Part shown: piece after piece, positions 34,901-50,569 of the stretch
Numbering within the stretch: position 1 is the first letter of the stretch
How the letters are laid out: each line of letters begins with the position of its first letter
Assembly: GCA_017447745.1 (NCBI GenBank)
Contig: JAFSMW010000071.1
Span: 1-52,978 of the forward strand
Reading direction: 5' to 3'
DNA: 52,978 nt
Origin: Thermoguttaceae bacterium
GTDB lineage: Bacteria > Planctomycetota > Planctomycetia > Pirellulales > Thermoguttaceae
Program-made: the position numbers and the translations under genes
Notes under the pieces: model-generated
Told to the model about the DNA's origin: nothing
Databases searched by the model: none
Seen by the model: only the letters and a program-made list of their open reading frames with translations

Positions 34901-35425
34901 TTACCACGGTTTTTCCAAAGAATTAACTATGCATCTTGCCAACTTGTCGATAGCTTCCTGCTGTTCCGTTGCCGTAGACTGTCCAGCAACGGGGATCATA
35001 GAACCGTGCGCCAAAATGATGCCCTGCTGATCAAGAGAGAATTCGTATGAGCTTTCCGGAGTTTGATATCTTCGATTTACCAGTTCAACTTTTGCTCTCA
35101 TTTCCAGATTGTCCTGACGCGGTCCGCCCCATTTATCCTTGAAATTGATTCCCTGTTTGTAGTCGGTAATCTCGATATTAAGAATGGCGTCGGCGTAATA
35201 TTCGCGCGCCAATTTATACGGCGTTCGACGCTCCACCTCTTTGGCGACCGCTTCTGTAATCCGTTCGCTCATGTGAGATCCTAACGACGGCGCTTTTACC
35301 ATAGGAATGTATATCGTCTGAATATTGGCTGTGTACAAAGACTGATTCCCAATTTGATATCCGGCGCATCCTGCTATCAGGCACGCAGAAAAAAAAGTCG
35401 TCAGAAACGCAAAAACGCGATTCAT
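34901..35425 (-). CDS. lptE: LptE-like outer-membrane lipoprotein
   Basis: A 174-residue lipoprotein. The signal ends in a lipobox LIAGC (Cys at about 20) followed by AGYQIG, then IQTIYIPMVKAPSLGSHMSE with the T-I-x-(V/I)-P motif, RITEAVAKEVERRTPYKL and ADAILNIEITDY. This is the order of LptE/RlpB, which plugs LptD for lipopolysaccharide export. It is the last gene of the bamA-recO-bamD-lptE transcript, 30 bases after the BamD-like gene. LptD itself is not in the window. The call rests on the lipobox and first 70 residues; the C-terminal half is divergent. Confidence 0.78.
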   Translation of the reverse strand: MNRVFAFLTTFFSACLIAGCAGYQIGNQSLYTANIQTIYIPMVKAPSLGSHMSERITEAVAKEVERRTPYKLAREYYADAILNIEITDYKQGINFKDKWGGPRQDNLEMRAKVELVNRRYQTPESSYEFSLDQQGIILAHGSMIPVAGQSTATEQQEAIDKLARCIVNSLEKPW

Positions 35426-35455
35426 GAATAAAGCGGTCGTTTGTTTGTTAAACTA

Positions 35456-36673
35456 TCAATCTTCCGGGAAAACGTACTTGAGCCATTCAAACTTTTTCGC
35501 CGGTTCTGAAGGCAGATTGGCAATTTTCTGATATTCTTCTTTTGCCTTCATCGCGGATTCCGTGCCGGGATAGTCCTTCTGAACGTATCCGTAGTACTGT
35601 CTGGCGGCGCCGTAATACTTTTTGTTTTTATAGTACTCAGCAATTGCCAAATCCCGCTGGGCTTTCTGCTCGGCAAAATGGGATTGAATTTCTTTAATCT
35701 CCGCTCTCATCTGAGCGTCCAGTTCCGGACCGTAGAAGTTAATCAGATGATTGGCGATCTTTTCTGCGTCTTCCAGCGGTTTGGAATCGTAATGCGATCC
35801 GATATACATCTGGAGCTTGCACTGCAGATTAAGCAGATAGGCTCGAACGATGTATTTGGAATTGGGATAATTTTCGCACAGATGGTCGTACTGTTCAGAC
35901 GCTTCTGTATACATGCCTTCCCGGAAATAGTTGTTTCCGCACGCCATAACCGCGGCGTCTGAAAAAGTCCCGTTTGCATTTTGGAGTTGAGCGCTGCCAA
36001 AGACCTTTCGGGCGTTGCCGTTTGTATCAAACATTGGTCGTCGTTTATCCCAGAAATTGGGAACAAACATATTGTAATGATTTTTCTCATACAGGTTTTC
36101 CCAATAGCGTCCAATAGCAAACAGTCTTGCCGCCATTCGGTCTGAATAACGAGAGTTTTCGTAATTCTTGGAAACCTTCCCGTACTGTCTGACGGCTTTT
36201 GCGTACTGGTTGTCAAAGAAGTAACATTCCGCTTCCAAAAACATGGCGTCTTCTTTAAGAACGGTATCTTTGGCTGTGCATTTCCACTGGCAGGAATCAA
36301 ACTTTTTCGCCGCAGCGGTATATTTTTTCTGAGTAAATAAATCCAGTCCCTCTTTGAACAACGACTGCGCGACGCTAGCGCTTGGCAGGTCGTTAACGAT
36401 ATGTCTGTAGGAATCGACGAAAGCGTCTCCGATATACTCAGCGTCCGAACCAGCGCCGTCGCCGTCAATTTTTTGATCTTTAACGAGCGTATTGTATGAT
36501 TTATCAAGCGTTTTCTGGTCGATTTTTGGCGAAGGGTTGGCGTTGATGTTTGCTGCAATGGCGTCCCAATCTTTGACCGTACTGCTAACTTGCAAGCTGG
36601 TACAGCCGGCAAAGAGCGTTACACTCAAGGCAGCAATTGCACAAAGTCGACAGAGTTGATATCTGGTATTCAT
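35456..36673 (-). CDS. BamD-like TPR lipoprotein
   Basis: A 405-residue lipoprotein. The start at 36673 begins the lipoprotein signal (MNTRYQLCRLCAIAALSVTL, lipobox LFAGC); an upstream extension overlapping recO is rejected. TPR-like repeats run through the mature part: SLFKEGLDLFTQKKYTAAAK, EAECYFFDNQYAKAVRQYGK, EASEQYDHLCENYPNSKYI and a C-terminal ARQYYGYVQKDYPGTESAMK. The paired pattern Y-x-A-A-x2-Y/F-x5-YP-x-S is that of BamD/YfiO and YbgF modules. BamD normally has about 240 residues, so this protein is much longer, with an inserted middle section (about 190-260). Position between recO and lptE, downstream of bamA, supports a role in beta-barrel assembly. Confidence 0.78.
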   Translation of the reverse strand: MNTRYQLCRLCAIAALSVTLFAGCTSLQVSSTVKDWDAIAANINANPSPKIDQKTLDKSYNTLVKDQKIDGDGAGSDAEYIGDAFVDSYRHIVNDLPSASVAQSLFKEGLDLFTQKKYTAAAKKFDSCQWKCTAKDTVLKEDAMFLEAECYFFDNQYAKAVRQYGKVSKNYENSRYSDRMAARLFAIGRYWENLYEKNHYNMFVPNFWDKRRPMFDTNGNARKVFGSAQLQNANGTFSDAAVMACGNNYFREGMYTEASEQYDHLCENYPNSKYIVRAYLLNLQCKLQMYIGSHYDSKPLEDAEKIANHLINFYGPELDAQMRAEIKEIQSHFAEQKAQRDLAIAEYYKNKKYYGAARQYYGYVQKDYPGTESAMKAKEEYQKIANLPSEPAKKFEWLKYVFPED

Positions 36674-36695
36674 TCCAGTAACGCTTTCGTTATTA

Positions 36696-37445
36696 TCAAA
36701 TAAATAATTGACTGTATCGCTGCATTTTTGGCGCCCAGCCAAGGTTATGAGCTATGTATAAATCTGTTAAACGGCGCAGCTCTTTGCGGTGATTATCCGC
36801 CGCTTTGAGTCGACGCCAAAGGTTGTGTTTCGGATCGGCGAATTGTCTGGCAATGTCCAACACGGCGTGCGAAATGAGGACAAGCCGTATTCGCCCCGGT
36901 TTGCAGTTTGGACAAACGACTCCGCCGTCGATCAGTCCAAATGCCCAGCCCGTCTGACGGGTTCGCTTTTTTCCGCAGCAAACGCAGACGTCCCACTGTG
37001 GCGCAATGCCGATTATTCTCAACATCTGCCAGTTGAACCGGGTCAGCGTTCGCCAAACTTCTTTGCCGGCTGTCAGGTCTGCCAGGGTTTCGTCGGTCAA
37101 ATCGAACAGTTCCGCCGACGGGTCGAATTCCGCCGTGAACGAGTCGATAAGCTCGACAATATAATATCCGGCAAACAACGCGCCGGGATTGTTTCTGTCT
37201 ACTCGAAACCAGCGCTGAAGGCTTGCCTGCGTAAGCAGTTGAAGCCCTTGCGAACGAACGTAATGCGTCGTTTTCAGGCGCGCCATGTAATCCAGTCCGT
37301 TGTCGAACGGATTCTTCTCTCGGCGCGATCCTTTCGCCAAGGCGGAAAACTTCCCGAATTCTCGCGTATAAAGCGTTGCAATCTGGCTTGTATTGCTGAA
37401 TGGAACGCTGTTCAGTACGATTGTTTCTGCGTTTTGAGCCGCCAT
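36696..37445 (-). CDS. recO: DNA repair protein RecO
   Basis: A 249-residue RecO, the RecFOR mediator that loads RecA on SSB-coated DNA. The N-terminal OB-fold has ETIVLNSVPFSNTSQIATLY, FGKFSALAKGSRREKNPFDN and so on; the zinc module CVCCGKKRTRQTGWAFGLID ends with VVCPNC. The Shine-Dalgarno AGAAGGA lies six bases before the ATG at 37445, which decides the start against an upstream frame running into bamA. It begins 11 bases after the bamA stop, so it lies within the outer-membrane assembly operon, an unusual location. Confidence 0.93.
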   Translation of the reverse strand: MAAQNAETIVLNSVPFSNTSQIATLYTREFGKFSALAKGSRREKNPFDNGLDYMARLKTTHYVRSQGLQLLTQASLQRWFRVDRNNPGALFAGYYIVELIDSFTAEFDPSAELFDLTDETLADLTAGKEVWRTLTRFNWQMLRIIGIAPQWDVCVCCGKKRTRQTGWAFGLIDGGVVCPNCKPGRIRLVLISHAVLDIARQFADPKHNLWRRLKAADNHRKELRRLTDLYIAHNLGWAPKMQRYSQLFI

Positions 37446-37456
37446 GGCATATCCTT

Positions 37457-41017
<3,561 letters not shown>

Positions 41018-41102
41018 GGATTGTCCCTATTGATACGCTAAAAATTTTTCAGCTTTACAGTCAATACACATTTTTTAAAAATAACGCAAGAGGAGTTTTT
41101 TT

Positions 41103-41271
41103 TAGTAATGAGTAATTAGTAATGAGTAATTGGCGTGAAGCGTAGGCGAGCCGGGAACGTTAGTTCCCGGGCGTAGAACCGCTGAAGCGGTTCAATTTTA
41201 ATAGACAAGGATTTTAACCCACGGAGGGAATTAAACGCTTCGCGCCTAGCCTACTGACTCTAGCCTACCGT
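41103..41271. repeat. Composite heptamer element with nested hairpins upstream of bamA
   Basis: The left arm is TAATGAG/TAATTAG heptamers (41104-41131). The core is GGCGTGAAGCGTAGGCG. Nested hairpins follow: CCGGGAACG with its complement at 41151-41170, and GAACCGCT-GA-AGCGGTTC at 41176-41193. Then comes AACGCTTCGCGCCTAG and a right arm of CCTACTG/CCTACCG-like units. The right-arm unit does not match the left. The element fills most of the 412-base divergent gap between bamA and the acidic protein gene. Confidence 0.8.
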
Positions 41272-41429
41272 CTTGCCGTCCCTCAAACTTTGCCAGCATT
41301 AATTATTTTTTGAGTTTTATTTTTTTTATCTAAACTTTTCTATTTTACATTCCGATAGCAATATTGGGAATTTTATATTCTCCAGATACCGTTATGTTTC
41401 CATCTTAACTTAAAAAGAGAGGTTTTACT

Positions 41430-42732
41430 ATGTTTAACACACTGTACAACTTTGTTGTCGGAGTCGCTCTGGCGATTGGGGCTATTGGAGCTTCAGACGA
41501 TTTCGACGGCGCACAATTGGCACAGAACGCTTTCTTCGGCGCTGAAGATGAGCTTGAAGCCATTGACGAACAAGAAATGACGACCGAAGACGTTCAAGTT
41601 GCTAAAGACATCAATGAATGGAACGAGATCGCCGCCGAAGTCATGAGCATGTCCCTGCAAGCTCAGGACGAATTGACAGACGATGAAAAACTGGAAATCG
41701 CTGTCCTGACCGAGGATATTCCGGCTGACAATTCTGAAAATCTGGAAGAAGTTCCGCAAATTGCAGAAAATACTCAATCAGAGGGGTTGTCAGAAGAAGA
41801 ATTTTATAGTATGCTTGAACATCAGTTCAGCGAAGCCATGAAGGATCTTGAATCCGTTCAGATTGCTCAAGACGACGCCAATCCTCCGAAAGAGGACGTT
41901 AATCCTGACGATAATCTGGATCCTGTAGTTCTTCCCCCGGAAGAAGACATTGCGGACCAGCCTTCGGATCAAGACTCGGAACAAGTCGCTCAGGTTAAAG
42001 AGATTTCAGAAGAAAGCTTCACAGAAAAGAATATTCTGAAAACCACTCCTGTCGGATTGCCCGATATCTCTGATGAAGATATGCTCATCCTGACGAATCA
42101 AATCGAAAACAAAGAAGAGACTATTAAAACTGAACAGAATGACGCTGACCTTGAAAACGTTCAGGTTCAAGACATTCCAGTTTTGAATGACACCGATATT
42201 ACCGTTCCGGACATAGAAGCTCCAGAACTGGATTTATTCGATCCTCCTTTGTTCGACGAAGCCGAAGAGACCGCCGAAGCCGAAGAAACTGCCGAAGTAG
42301 AAGAAACTGCCGAAGTCGAAGAGACCGCCAAAGCCGAAGAAACTGCTGAAGTAGAAGAAACTGCTGAAGTAGAAGAAACCGCTGAAGTAGAAGAAACTGC
42401 CGAAGCCGAAGAAAACGCCGACGTCGTAATCGTCGAACCTTTGGAAGATAACGCGGATGACGTTGAATCGAAAGACGACGCTTTGCTTATTCCGTCTTTA
42501 GAGATTCCTCCGGCTGTCATTTCCGAACAGGAACGAGCAAAAATCAGCGCAGAAGTTGACGAAATTGTTAATCAAAGCAACAATTTCGACAGCTGGATTC
42601 CTCGTCAGATTCCGGTAACCGGTTCTGTAGACGAATCCGCGCCTCAAACCAAACCAGAAGATGATTTTATCCAGGAATTTTCCAGAAAGAACGTCAAAGA
42701 GTCCATTCTGGAAAATAATGGAATTGAATTAA

Positions 42733-42740
<8 letters not shown>
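41430..42740 (+). CDS. Acidic repeat protein, possibly exported, coupled to an Hsp70-like gene
   Basis: A 436-residue protein of unknown family, extremely rich in Glu and Asp. The N-terminus (MFNTLYNFVVGVALAIGAIGA) is hydrophobic and may be a signal peptide or anchor. The rest appears disordered, with scattered short motifs (ELDLFDPPLFDE) and a repeat of six residues, EETAEV, at about 277-330. The C-terminal 60 residues are less acidic (IPRQIPVTGSVDESAPQ). The Shine-Dalgarno GAGAGG is strong. The stop overlaps the next start (ATGACTAA, 42733-42740), so the two are translationally coupled. Its partner is an Hsp70-like ATPase; a substrate or cofactor relation is conceivable but unproven. Confidence 0.7.
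42265..42420 (+). repeat. 18-base tandem repeat in the acidic protein gene
   Basis: Units encode EETAEV/EETAEA (six residues), about eight to nine copies, with alternating synonymous third bases (GTAGAA, GTCGAA, GCCGAA). The third-base variation means the amino-acid pattern has been kept for longer than recent slippage alone would allow. Confidence 0.8.
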
Positions 42741-45705
<2,965 letters not shown>

Positions 45706-46980
45706 TTACGAATTCCGAATTATAACAACAATTCCCTCCGGCGTAACATGAAACCCGTGGCAGCGGTCTTCGTCAGGGTCGAATCCGGCTTTTAACCCCA
45801 TCGGGATAACGACGCCCCGGTCGATTATACAGCGGCGAATTCTCGCGTCCCGTCCGACAACGACGTCGTCAAAGAGAATCGAGTCTTCTACAGTCGCGTA
45901 ACTGTTGACCCGAACGGATCGCCCCAGGACGGAATGGTTGACCTGTCCGCCAGAAATGACGCTTCCTTGCCCTACAGCGCTGTTAATTGCCTGACCTTGT
46001 CGGTCTGGTTCTGAAAAGACGAATTTCGCCGGCGGCAGGTCGGGATTGTATGATCGAATCTGCCAGGCGGGATCATACAAGTTGAGTTCCGGTTCGATGG
46101 CGATTAGATCCATGTTCGCTTCGTAATAAGACGAAATCGTTCCGACGTCGCGCCAGTACGGACGCTGACCAAAGCTCTCATTCTGCTCTTCCGTCCCGCT
46201 CTGGTCAGAAAACAGATAGGCGAACACGCGGTTCTTCTCAATCGCCTCCGGGATAACGTCCAGACCAAAATCGCGGCGGCTTTCCAGTCGATTGGCGTCT
46301 TGACAGAGCTTTTCAAACAGAAATCGAGCTGTAAAGACGTAAATGCCCATCGACGCCAGACAGAACCCCGAGCGTCCCGGCATGGATTTGGGCGCAAGCG
46401 GCTTCTCCTCAAATCCCACTATTCTATTGTCAGCGCCGATTTCCATCACTCCAAACGCCCCGGCTGCCTGTTCGCACGGGACGGCTTTTGCTGCGACGGT
46501 AACGTCGGCGCCCGATTCTATATGCTGACGAATCATGAGCCGATAGTCCATCTTGTAGACGTGGTCGCCCGCCAGAATGACGATGTATTCCGGCTTCTCG
46601 TTTTCGATTTCGTAAATATTCTGATACACAGCGTCGGCGGAACCCTGATACCAGTTGTCGACGATTCTCTGCTGCGGCGGGACGACGTCGATGAACTCGC
46701 CCAGTTCCTGGCAGAAATATCGCCGCCAGCCGTTGTTGACGTGCCTGTCCAGACTCATGCCCTTGTACTGCGTCAGGACGTGTATTTTCCGGAGATTGGA
46801 GTTCAGGCAGTTCGACAGTACAAAGTCGATGATCCTGTACACGCCGCCGAACGGAACCGCCGGTTTGGCGCGTTCTCTGGTCAGCGGGTCTAGTCGCGAC
46901 CCTTTCCCGCCAGCGAGGACGACCGCGGACGTCTTATGTCGAAGAATATAAAGCAGTTGGGAGTTTGAGAGGGGAGTCAT
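45706..46980 (-). CDS. glgC: Glucose-1-phosphate adenylyltransferase
   Basis: A 424-residue enzyme that makes ADP-glucose for glycogen synthesis. The N-terminal nucleotidyltransferase motif is VVLAGGKGSRLDPLTRERAK, then PAVPFGGVYRIIDFVLSNC; further motifs are GSADAVYQNIYEIE, VILAGDHVYKMDY, FEEKPLAPKSMPG-like and ASMGIYVFTARFL. The C-terminal left-handed helix region contains VNHSVLGRSVRVNSYATVED and IDRGVVIPMGLKAGFDPDED. Length is typical of the bacterial GlgC homotetramer. The gene is convergent with the Hsp70-like gene (no intergenic bases). No other glycogen gene is in the window. Confidence 0.95.
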   Translation of the reverse strand: MTPLSNSQLLYILRHKTSAVVLAGGKGSRLDPLTRERAKPAVPFGGVYRIIDFVLSNCLNSNLRKIHVLTQYKGMSLDRHVNNGWRRYFCQELGEFIDVVPPQQRIVDNWYQGSADAVYQNIYEIENEKPEYIVILAGDHVYKMDYRLMIRQHIESGADVTVAAKAVPCEQAAGAFGVMEIGADNRIVGFEEKPLAPKSMPGRSGFCLASMGIYVFTARFLFEKLCQDANRLESRRDFGLDVIPEAIEKNRVFAYLFSDQSGTEEQNESFGQRPYWRDVGTISSYYEANMDLIAIEPELNLYDPAWQIRSYNPDLPPAKFVFSEPDRQGQAINSAVGQGSVISGGQVNHSVLGRSVRVNSYATVEDSILFDDVVVGRDARIRRCIIDRGVVIPMGLKAGFDPDEDRCHGFHVTPEGIVVIIRNS

Positions 46981-47005
46981 TGGTATTGAGGAGGAAGTTG
47001 GAGGA

Positions 47006-47150
47006 ATAAGGCAGTAGGAAGTGGTAAGTGGTAAGTTGTAAGTGGTAAGTTAGATGAGCGCTTGCGTACTAACCACTAACCACTAACTACTAACCACTGT
47101 TGACGCTTGCGTACTAACCACCAACAACTAACCATTTATTACTAATTCAT
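47006..47150. repeat. Heptamer element, GTAAGTG type, upstream of glgC
   Basis: The left arm starts with one GGCAGTA unit and continues as GTAAGTG/GTAAGTT heptamers (about 47019-47052). The core GAGCGCTTGCGTAC leads to a right arm of CTAACCA/CTAACTA units, then a second core (GTTGACGCTTGCGTAC) and a second right arm. The core and right arm are thus duplicated in tandem. Confidence 0.85.
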
Positions 47151-47304
47151 TATACTCTTTCCGTCCAGATGGCGGCGAGATGGGGAATCAAGGAAAAGTT
47201 TGCTAAAAACGCCGATTAAACCGAATACGAAAAAATTTTTTGAGAAAAAATGGCTTTTTTGACTCTATTAATGTAAAGTTCGCTTAAAAATAGGATATAA
47301 TCGA

Positions 47305-47389
47305 ATTAGTTAGGAGTTAGGAATTAGGAGTGAGGAGTTATTGATACGCTTGCGTTAACTCCTCCCTCCTCACTCCTAACTCTTCACTA
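47305..47389. repeat. Heptamer element, GTTAGGA type, upstream of ubiD
   Basis: The left arm (47305-47340) is TTAGTTAGGAGTTAGGAATT-type units, the core GATACGCTTGCGTTA (47343-47357), and the right arm (47358-47389) the inverted CTCCCTC, CTCACTC, CTAACTC units. It shares unit type and core with the element at 29731. A TATAAT word lies just upstream (47296-47301), but no good -35 is seen. With the previous element it fills most of the 438-base divergent gap. Confidence 0.88.
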
Positions 47390-47418
47390 TCATTCACTCT
47401 GAACTAACCAGAAATCCC

Positions 47419-49275
47419 ATGAGTTACAGAACCCTTCGCGAATGTGTTGACGATTTACAGAAGTCCAACCAGTTAATCCGTATCGAGCAGACGGTTGACC
47501 CGTATCTGGAGGCGTCGGCGATTGTCCGGCGCGTGTTTGCCGCAGGCGGACCGGCGGTGTATTTCGCCTCGGTTAAAGGCTGCAAGTTCCCGATGGTCGC
47601 CAACCTGTTTGGGACGTCGAAACGCCTTGAATACATCTTTCGAGACACCGCGCCAGTCGTCGAACGACTTGTTAAAATGGGTCTTGACCCGTTGGCGATC
47701 GTCCGAAATCTGTTCAGCTACGCCAACCCGTCCGCGTTTTTCGCTGCGTATCACGCCAAACCGAAATACGTCGGTTCCGGAGAGGTAACGAAGAACTCCA
47801 CGTCCATTTCCGACCTCCCGCAGCTTGTCGGCTGGCAAAAAGACGGCGGCGCGTATATCACCCTGCCGTGCGTCTATTCGGAAGACCCGGACAACCCCGG
47901 TCTGCTGCATTCCAATCTGGGATTTTATCGAATCCAGATTTCCGGCGGACAGTACCAGCAAGGCGGACAGGTCGGCATGCACTATCATCTTCATCGCGGG
48001 ATCGGGATTCATCATCTCAAAGCGATCCGCCGCAAGGAAAAGCTGCCGGTCAACGTGTTTATCGGGGGCGCGCCTTCGATGGCAATTGCCGCTATGGCGC
48101 CTCTGCCGGAAGGCGTTTCAGAACTCTCTCTGGCAGGCATGCTTTCCGGACGCCGCATTCCAATGATTCGTCAGAAAGAAGGTCCCGCCATCTACGCCGA
48201 CGCTGACTTCTGCCTTAAAGGATACATTGAACCGAAAGTCATGCTGCCGGAAGGACCCTTTGGCGATCGCTTGGGCATGTATACAGAAGCCGGACAGTTC
48301 CCGGTTATGCGGGTGGAATGCGTCTACCATCGCCCTCGTCCGATCTGGCCCTTTACGGTCGTTGGACGTCCGCCGCAGGAAAACGTCGTGTTGAGAAGAT
48401 TCATCCGCGAGCTGATCGGGTCGTCCGTCGCCCAGATGATTCCAGGCGTCAAAGCCGTTCAGCCGGTCGACGAAGCCGGGGGAGAGCCGCTCTTGCTGGC
48501 AATCGGTCGAGAAAGCTTCATGCCCTATTACGGAGAGCGTCAGCCGATGGAACTGCTCACGCTTGCCAACGCGATTTTAGGCGCCAACCAACTCTCAGCA
48601 GCAAAGTACCTGCTTATCGCCGCTCAGGAAGACGATCCGACGCTGACGGTCGACGACGTCCGGGAATTCCTCCGACACATGCTGGAACGAATCGACCTCC
48701 GGCGCGACCTCCATTTCCAGACGCGCGCCTCGTTTGATAAAACCGACTTCGGCTCCGTCGGCGGACTCAACAACGGCTCGAAACTGGTTATTGCCGCCGC
48801 GGGCAAACCGATCCGAAAACTCCCCATGGGCATCGCAACCGGCATGAACCTTCACGAAGGGCTGGGATTTACCAACCCCCGCGTCTTCCTGCCGGGAATT
48901 CTGCTCATCGACGGTCCCGCCTATCAAAAAGACGCGACCGGAAAGGACAACTCTATAGAGAGATTCTGCCAGTCATTCCAGAGAAACGAACCGATCAACC
49001 AGTACCCGCTGATTGTCGTGGTCGACAAAGGCTCGACCGCCGGCGCGAACCTGAAGAACTTCCTTTGGGCGACGTTTACCAAAACCGACCCCGCCAACGA
49101 CGTCTACGGGATCGAATCGTTTACCAGCGGAAAACGCTGGGGCTGCAACGGGTCGCTGGTCATCGACGCCCGAAACAAACCGTACTACGCCGAACCGCTG
49201 GAAGAGTCCCCCGACGTTACAAAAGCCGTCGAAGCCCTCGCCGCTAAAGGCGGACCGCTGTACGGGATTATCTAG
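47419..49275 (+). CDS. UbiD-family decarboxylase
   Basis: A 618-residue prenylated-FMN-dependent decarboxylase-type enzyme. The family motif is seen in KVMLPEGPFGDRLGMYTEAG (catalytic Glu in EGPFGD), with upstream prFMN-site segments IGGAPSMAIAAMAPLPEGVSE and HYHLHRGIGIHHL and downstream YHRPRPIWPFTVVGRPPQEN. UbiD proteins decarboxylate 3-polyprenyl-4-hydroxybenzoate in quinone synthesis or other aromatic acids; the longer size fits the group sometimes linked with menaquinone via futalosine, but no neighbour confirms a substrate. The UbiX flavin prenyltransferase is not in the window. The stop codon TAG is the first three bases of a repeat element. Confidence 0.88.
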   Translation: MSYRTLRECVDDLQKSNQLIRIEQTVDPYLEASAIVRRVFAAGGPAVYFASVKGCKFPMVANLFGTSKRLEYIFRDTAPVVERLVKMGLDPLAIVRNLFSYANPSAFFAAYHAKPKYVGSGEVTKNSTSISDLPQLVGWQKDGGAYITLPCVYSEDPDNPGLLHSNLGFYRIQISGGQYQQGGQVGMHYHLHRGIGIHHLKAIRRKEKLPVNVFIGGAPSMAIAAMAPLPEGVSELSLAGMLSGRRIPMIRQKEGPAIYADADFCLKGYIEPKVMLPEGPFGDRLGMYTEAGQFPVMRVECVYHRPRPIWPFTVVGRPPQENVVLRRFIRELIGSSVAQMIPGVKAVQPVDEAGGEPLLLAIGRESFMPYYGERQPMELLTLANAILGANQLSAAKYLLIAAQEDDPTLTVDDVREFLRHMLERIDLRRDLHFQTRASFDKTDFGSVGGLNNGSKLVIAAAGKPIRKLPMGIATGMNLHEGLGFTNPRVFLPGILLIDGPAYQKDATGKDNSIERFCQSFQRNEPINQYPLIVVVDKGSTAGANLKNFLWATFTKTDPANDVYGIESFTSGKRWGCNGSLVIDARNKPYYAEPLEESPDVTKAVEALAAKGGPLYGII

Positions 49276-49324
49276 GCAGTAGGCAAGAGGCAGTAGGGAA
49301 ATCTTTACTGCAGCCAACTGCCTT
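49273..49324. repeat. Heptamer element, GGCAGTA type, supplying the ubiD stop
   Basis: TAGGCAGTAGGCAAGAGGCA starts at the ubiD stop. The centre GGGAAATCTTTA is followed by a short degenerate right arm CTGCAGCCAACTGCC. It is a short, decayed member. Confidence 0.78.
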
Positions 49325-49333
49325 CGTCTGGGC

Positions 49334-49361
49334 TTGACGTAATTTGATTCTTTAATATAAT
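49334..49361 (+). promoter_or_regulatory. Promoter of the isocitrate dehydrogenase gene
   Basis: TTGACG (49334-49339) and TATAAT (49356-49361) with a 16-base spacer lie between two repeat elements. The leader to the ATG at 49471 is about 103 bases and is mostly repeat. Confidence 0.7.
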
Positions 49362-49372
49362 AAAGTTTGTAT

Positions 49373-49464
49373 AAGGCAATAGGCAAGAGACAGTAGAGAA
49401 TTAAACTACTGCCTACTGTCTATTTCCTTAATTACTAATTACTCATTACTAATTACTAATTAAC
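49373..49464. repeat. Composite heptamer element, GGCAGTA and TAATGAG types
   Basis: The left arm AGGCAATAGGCAAGAGACAG is followed by a short centre and right arm CTACTGCCTACTGTC. A second array of ATTACTA/ATTACTC heptamers (49430-49464) has no left partner. It ends about 7 bases before the ATG. The added array is the complement of the TAATGAG unit used in the element at 41103. Confidence 0.85.
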
Positions 49465-49470
49465 ACCACC

Positions 49471-50568
49471 ATGTCATACGAAGTAACCTTGATTCGCGGG
49501 GACGGCACGGGTCCGGAACTTGCGGAAGCGGCACGACGCTGCGTCGACGCGACGGGCGTTAAAATCAACTGGGACGTTCAGGAAGCGGGCGTCGATATTA
49601 TGGAAAAATGCGGGACGCCGTTGCCGGACGCAGTTATGGAATCCGTCCGTCGGACGAAATGCGCCCTCAAAGCCCCGATTACAACCCCTGTCGGAACCGG
49701 GTTCCGGTCGATCAACGTCCATCTGCGACAGGCCCTCGGGCTGTACTGCTGTCTGCGTCCGTGCAAGTATTATCCCGGCGTGAGAAGCTATTTCTCGTCC
49801 GTGCCGGTTGACCTGGTTATCGTTCGAGAGAATACCGAAGACCTCTACGCCGGCGTCGAGTTCCAGCAGGGAACGGAAGAGTGCGAGAAGGTTTTCGATT
49901 TCGTCAACCAGATGTCGCCCAACCGTCCGATTCGTTCCGGGCGGGACGAAACCGGCATTTCCATCAAGCCGATTTCCATCTCCGGGACGGAACGCATCAT
50001 TCGGTACGCATTCGAATACGCCGTTTCCCACAATCGTAAAAAGGTAACGGCGGTTCACAAAGCGAACATCATGAAGTTCAGCGACGGCTTGTGGCTGGCG
50101 ACGTGCCGAAAGGTCGCCGAAGCGTACCCGCAAATCGAGTTTGAAGACCGCATTGTAGACAACATGTGCATGCAGCTGGTTCAGAAACCGGAACTGTACG
50201 ACGTCGTCTGCCTGCCGAACCTTTACGGGGACATTCTATCCGACCTTGCCGCCGGACTGGTCGGCGGTCTGGGCGTCGCGCCCGGCGCGAACATCGGGGA
50301 CGACGGAGCCGTCTTCGAGGCGACTCACGGCTCCGCGCCCAAATACAAGGGACTCAACAAAGTCAACCCGACCGCGTTGATTCTTTCCGGCATGCTCATG
50401 CTCCGCTATTTGGGAGAAACCGCCGCCGCCGACAAATTGGAAAACGCTGTCGCTCAAGTCATTGCCGAAGGCAAAAACGTAACCTACGACCTCAAACCCG
50501 ACCGCGACGATCCCACCGCCGTCGGAACTCAGGAAATGGCTGACGCCATCTGCGAAGCAATGAACTAA
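49471..50568 (+). CDS. icd: NAD-dependent isocitrate dehydrogenase (IDH/IPMDH family)
   Basis: A 365-residue decarboxylating dehydrogenase. Motifs are [36 protein letters not shown], where the Ser-Ile-Asn-Val pattern favours isocitrate over isopropylmalate, [41 protein letters not shown] and [20 protein letters not shown], then [13 protein letters not shown]. It oxidises isocitrate to 2-oxoglutarate in the TCA cycle; homoisocitrate or tartrate dehydrogenases are alternatives. The NAD preference is inferred from the short single-domain length. The promoter at 49334 drives it. Its stop is followed by a repeat element within two bases. Confidence 0.88.
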   Translation: MSYEVTLIRGDGTGPELAEAARRCVDATGVKINWDVQEAGVDIMEKCGTPLPDAVMESVRRTKCALKAPITTPVGTGFRSINVHLRQALGLYCCLRPCKYYPGVRSYFSSVPVDLVIVRENTEDLYAGVEFQQGTEECEKVFDFVNQMSPNRPIRSGRDETGISIKPISISGTERIIRYAFEYAVSHNRKKVTAVHKANIMKFSDGLWLATCRKVAEAYPQIEFEDRIVDNMCMQLVQKPELYDVVCLPNLYGDILSDLAAGLVGGLGVAPGANIGDDGAVFEATHGSAPKYKGLNKVNPTALILSGMLMLRYLGETAAADKLENAVAQVIAEGKNVTYDLKPDRDDPTAVGTQEMADAICEAMN

Positions 50569-50569
50569 T

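Noticed and set aside
34520-34907. Short open frames in the AT-rich gap near the LexA-like gene
   Set aside because: Their composition is what AT-rich non-coding DNA gives by chance; no start signals.
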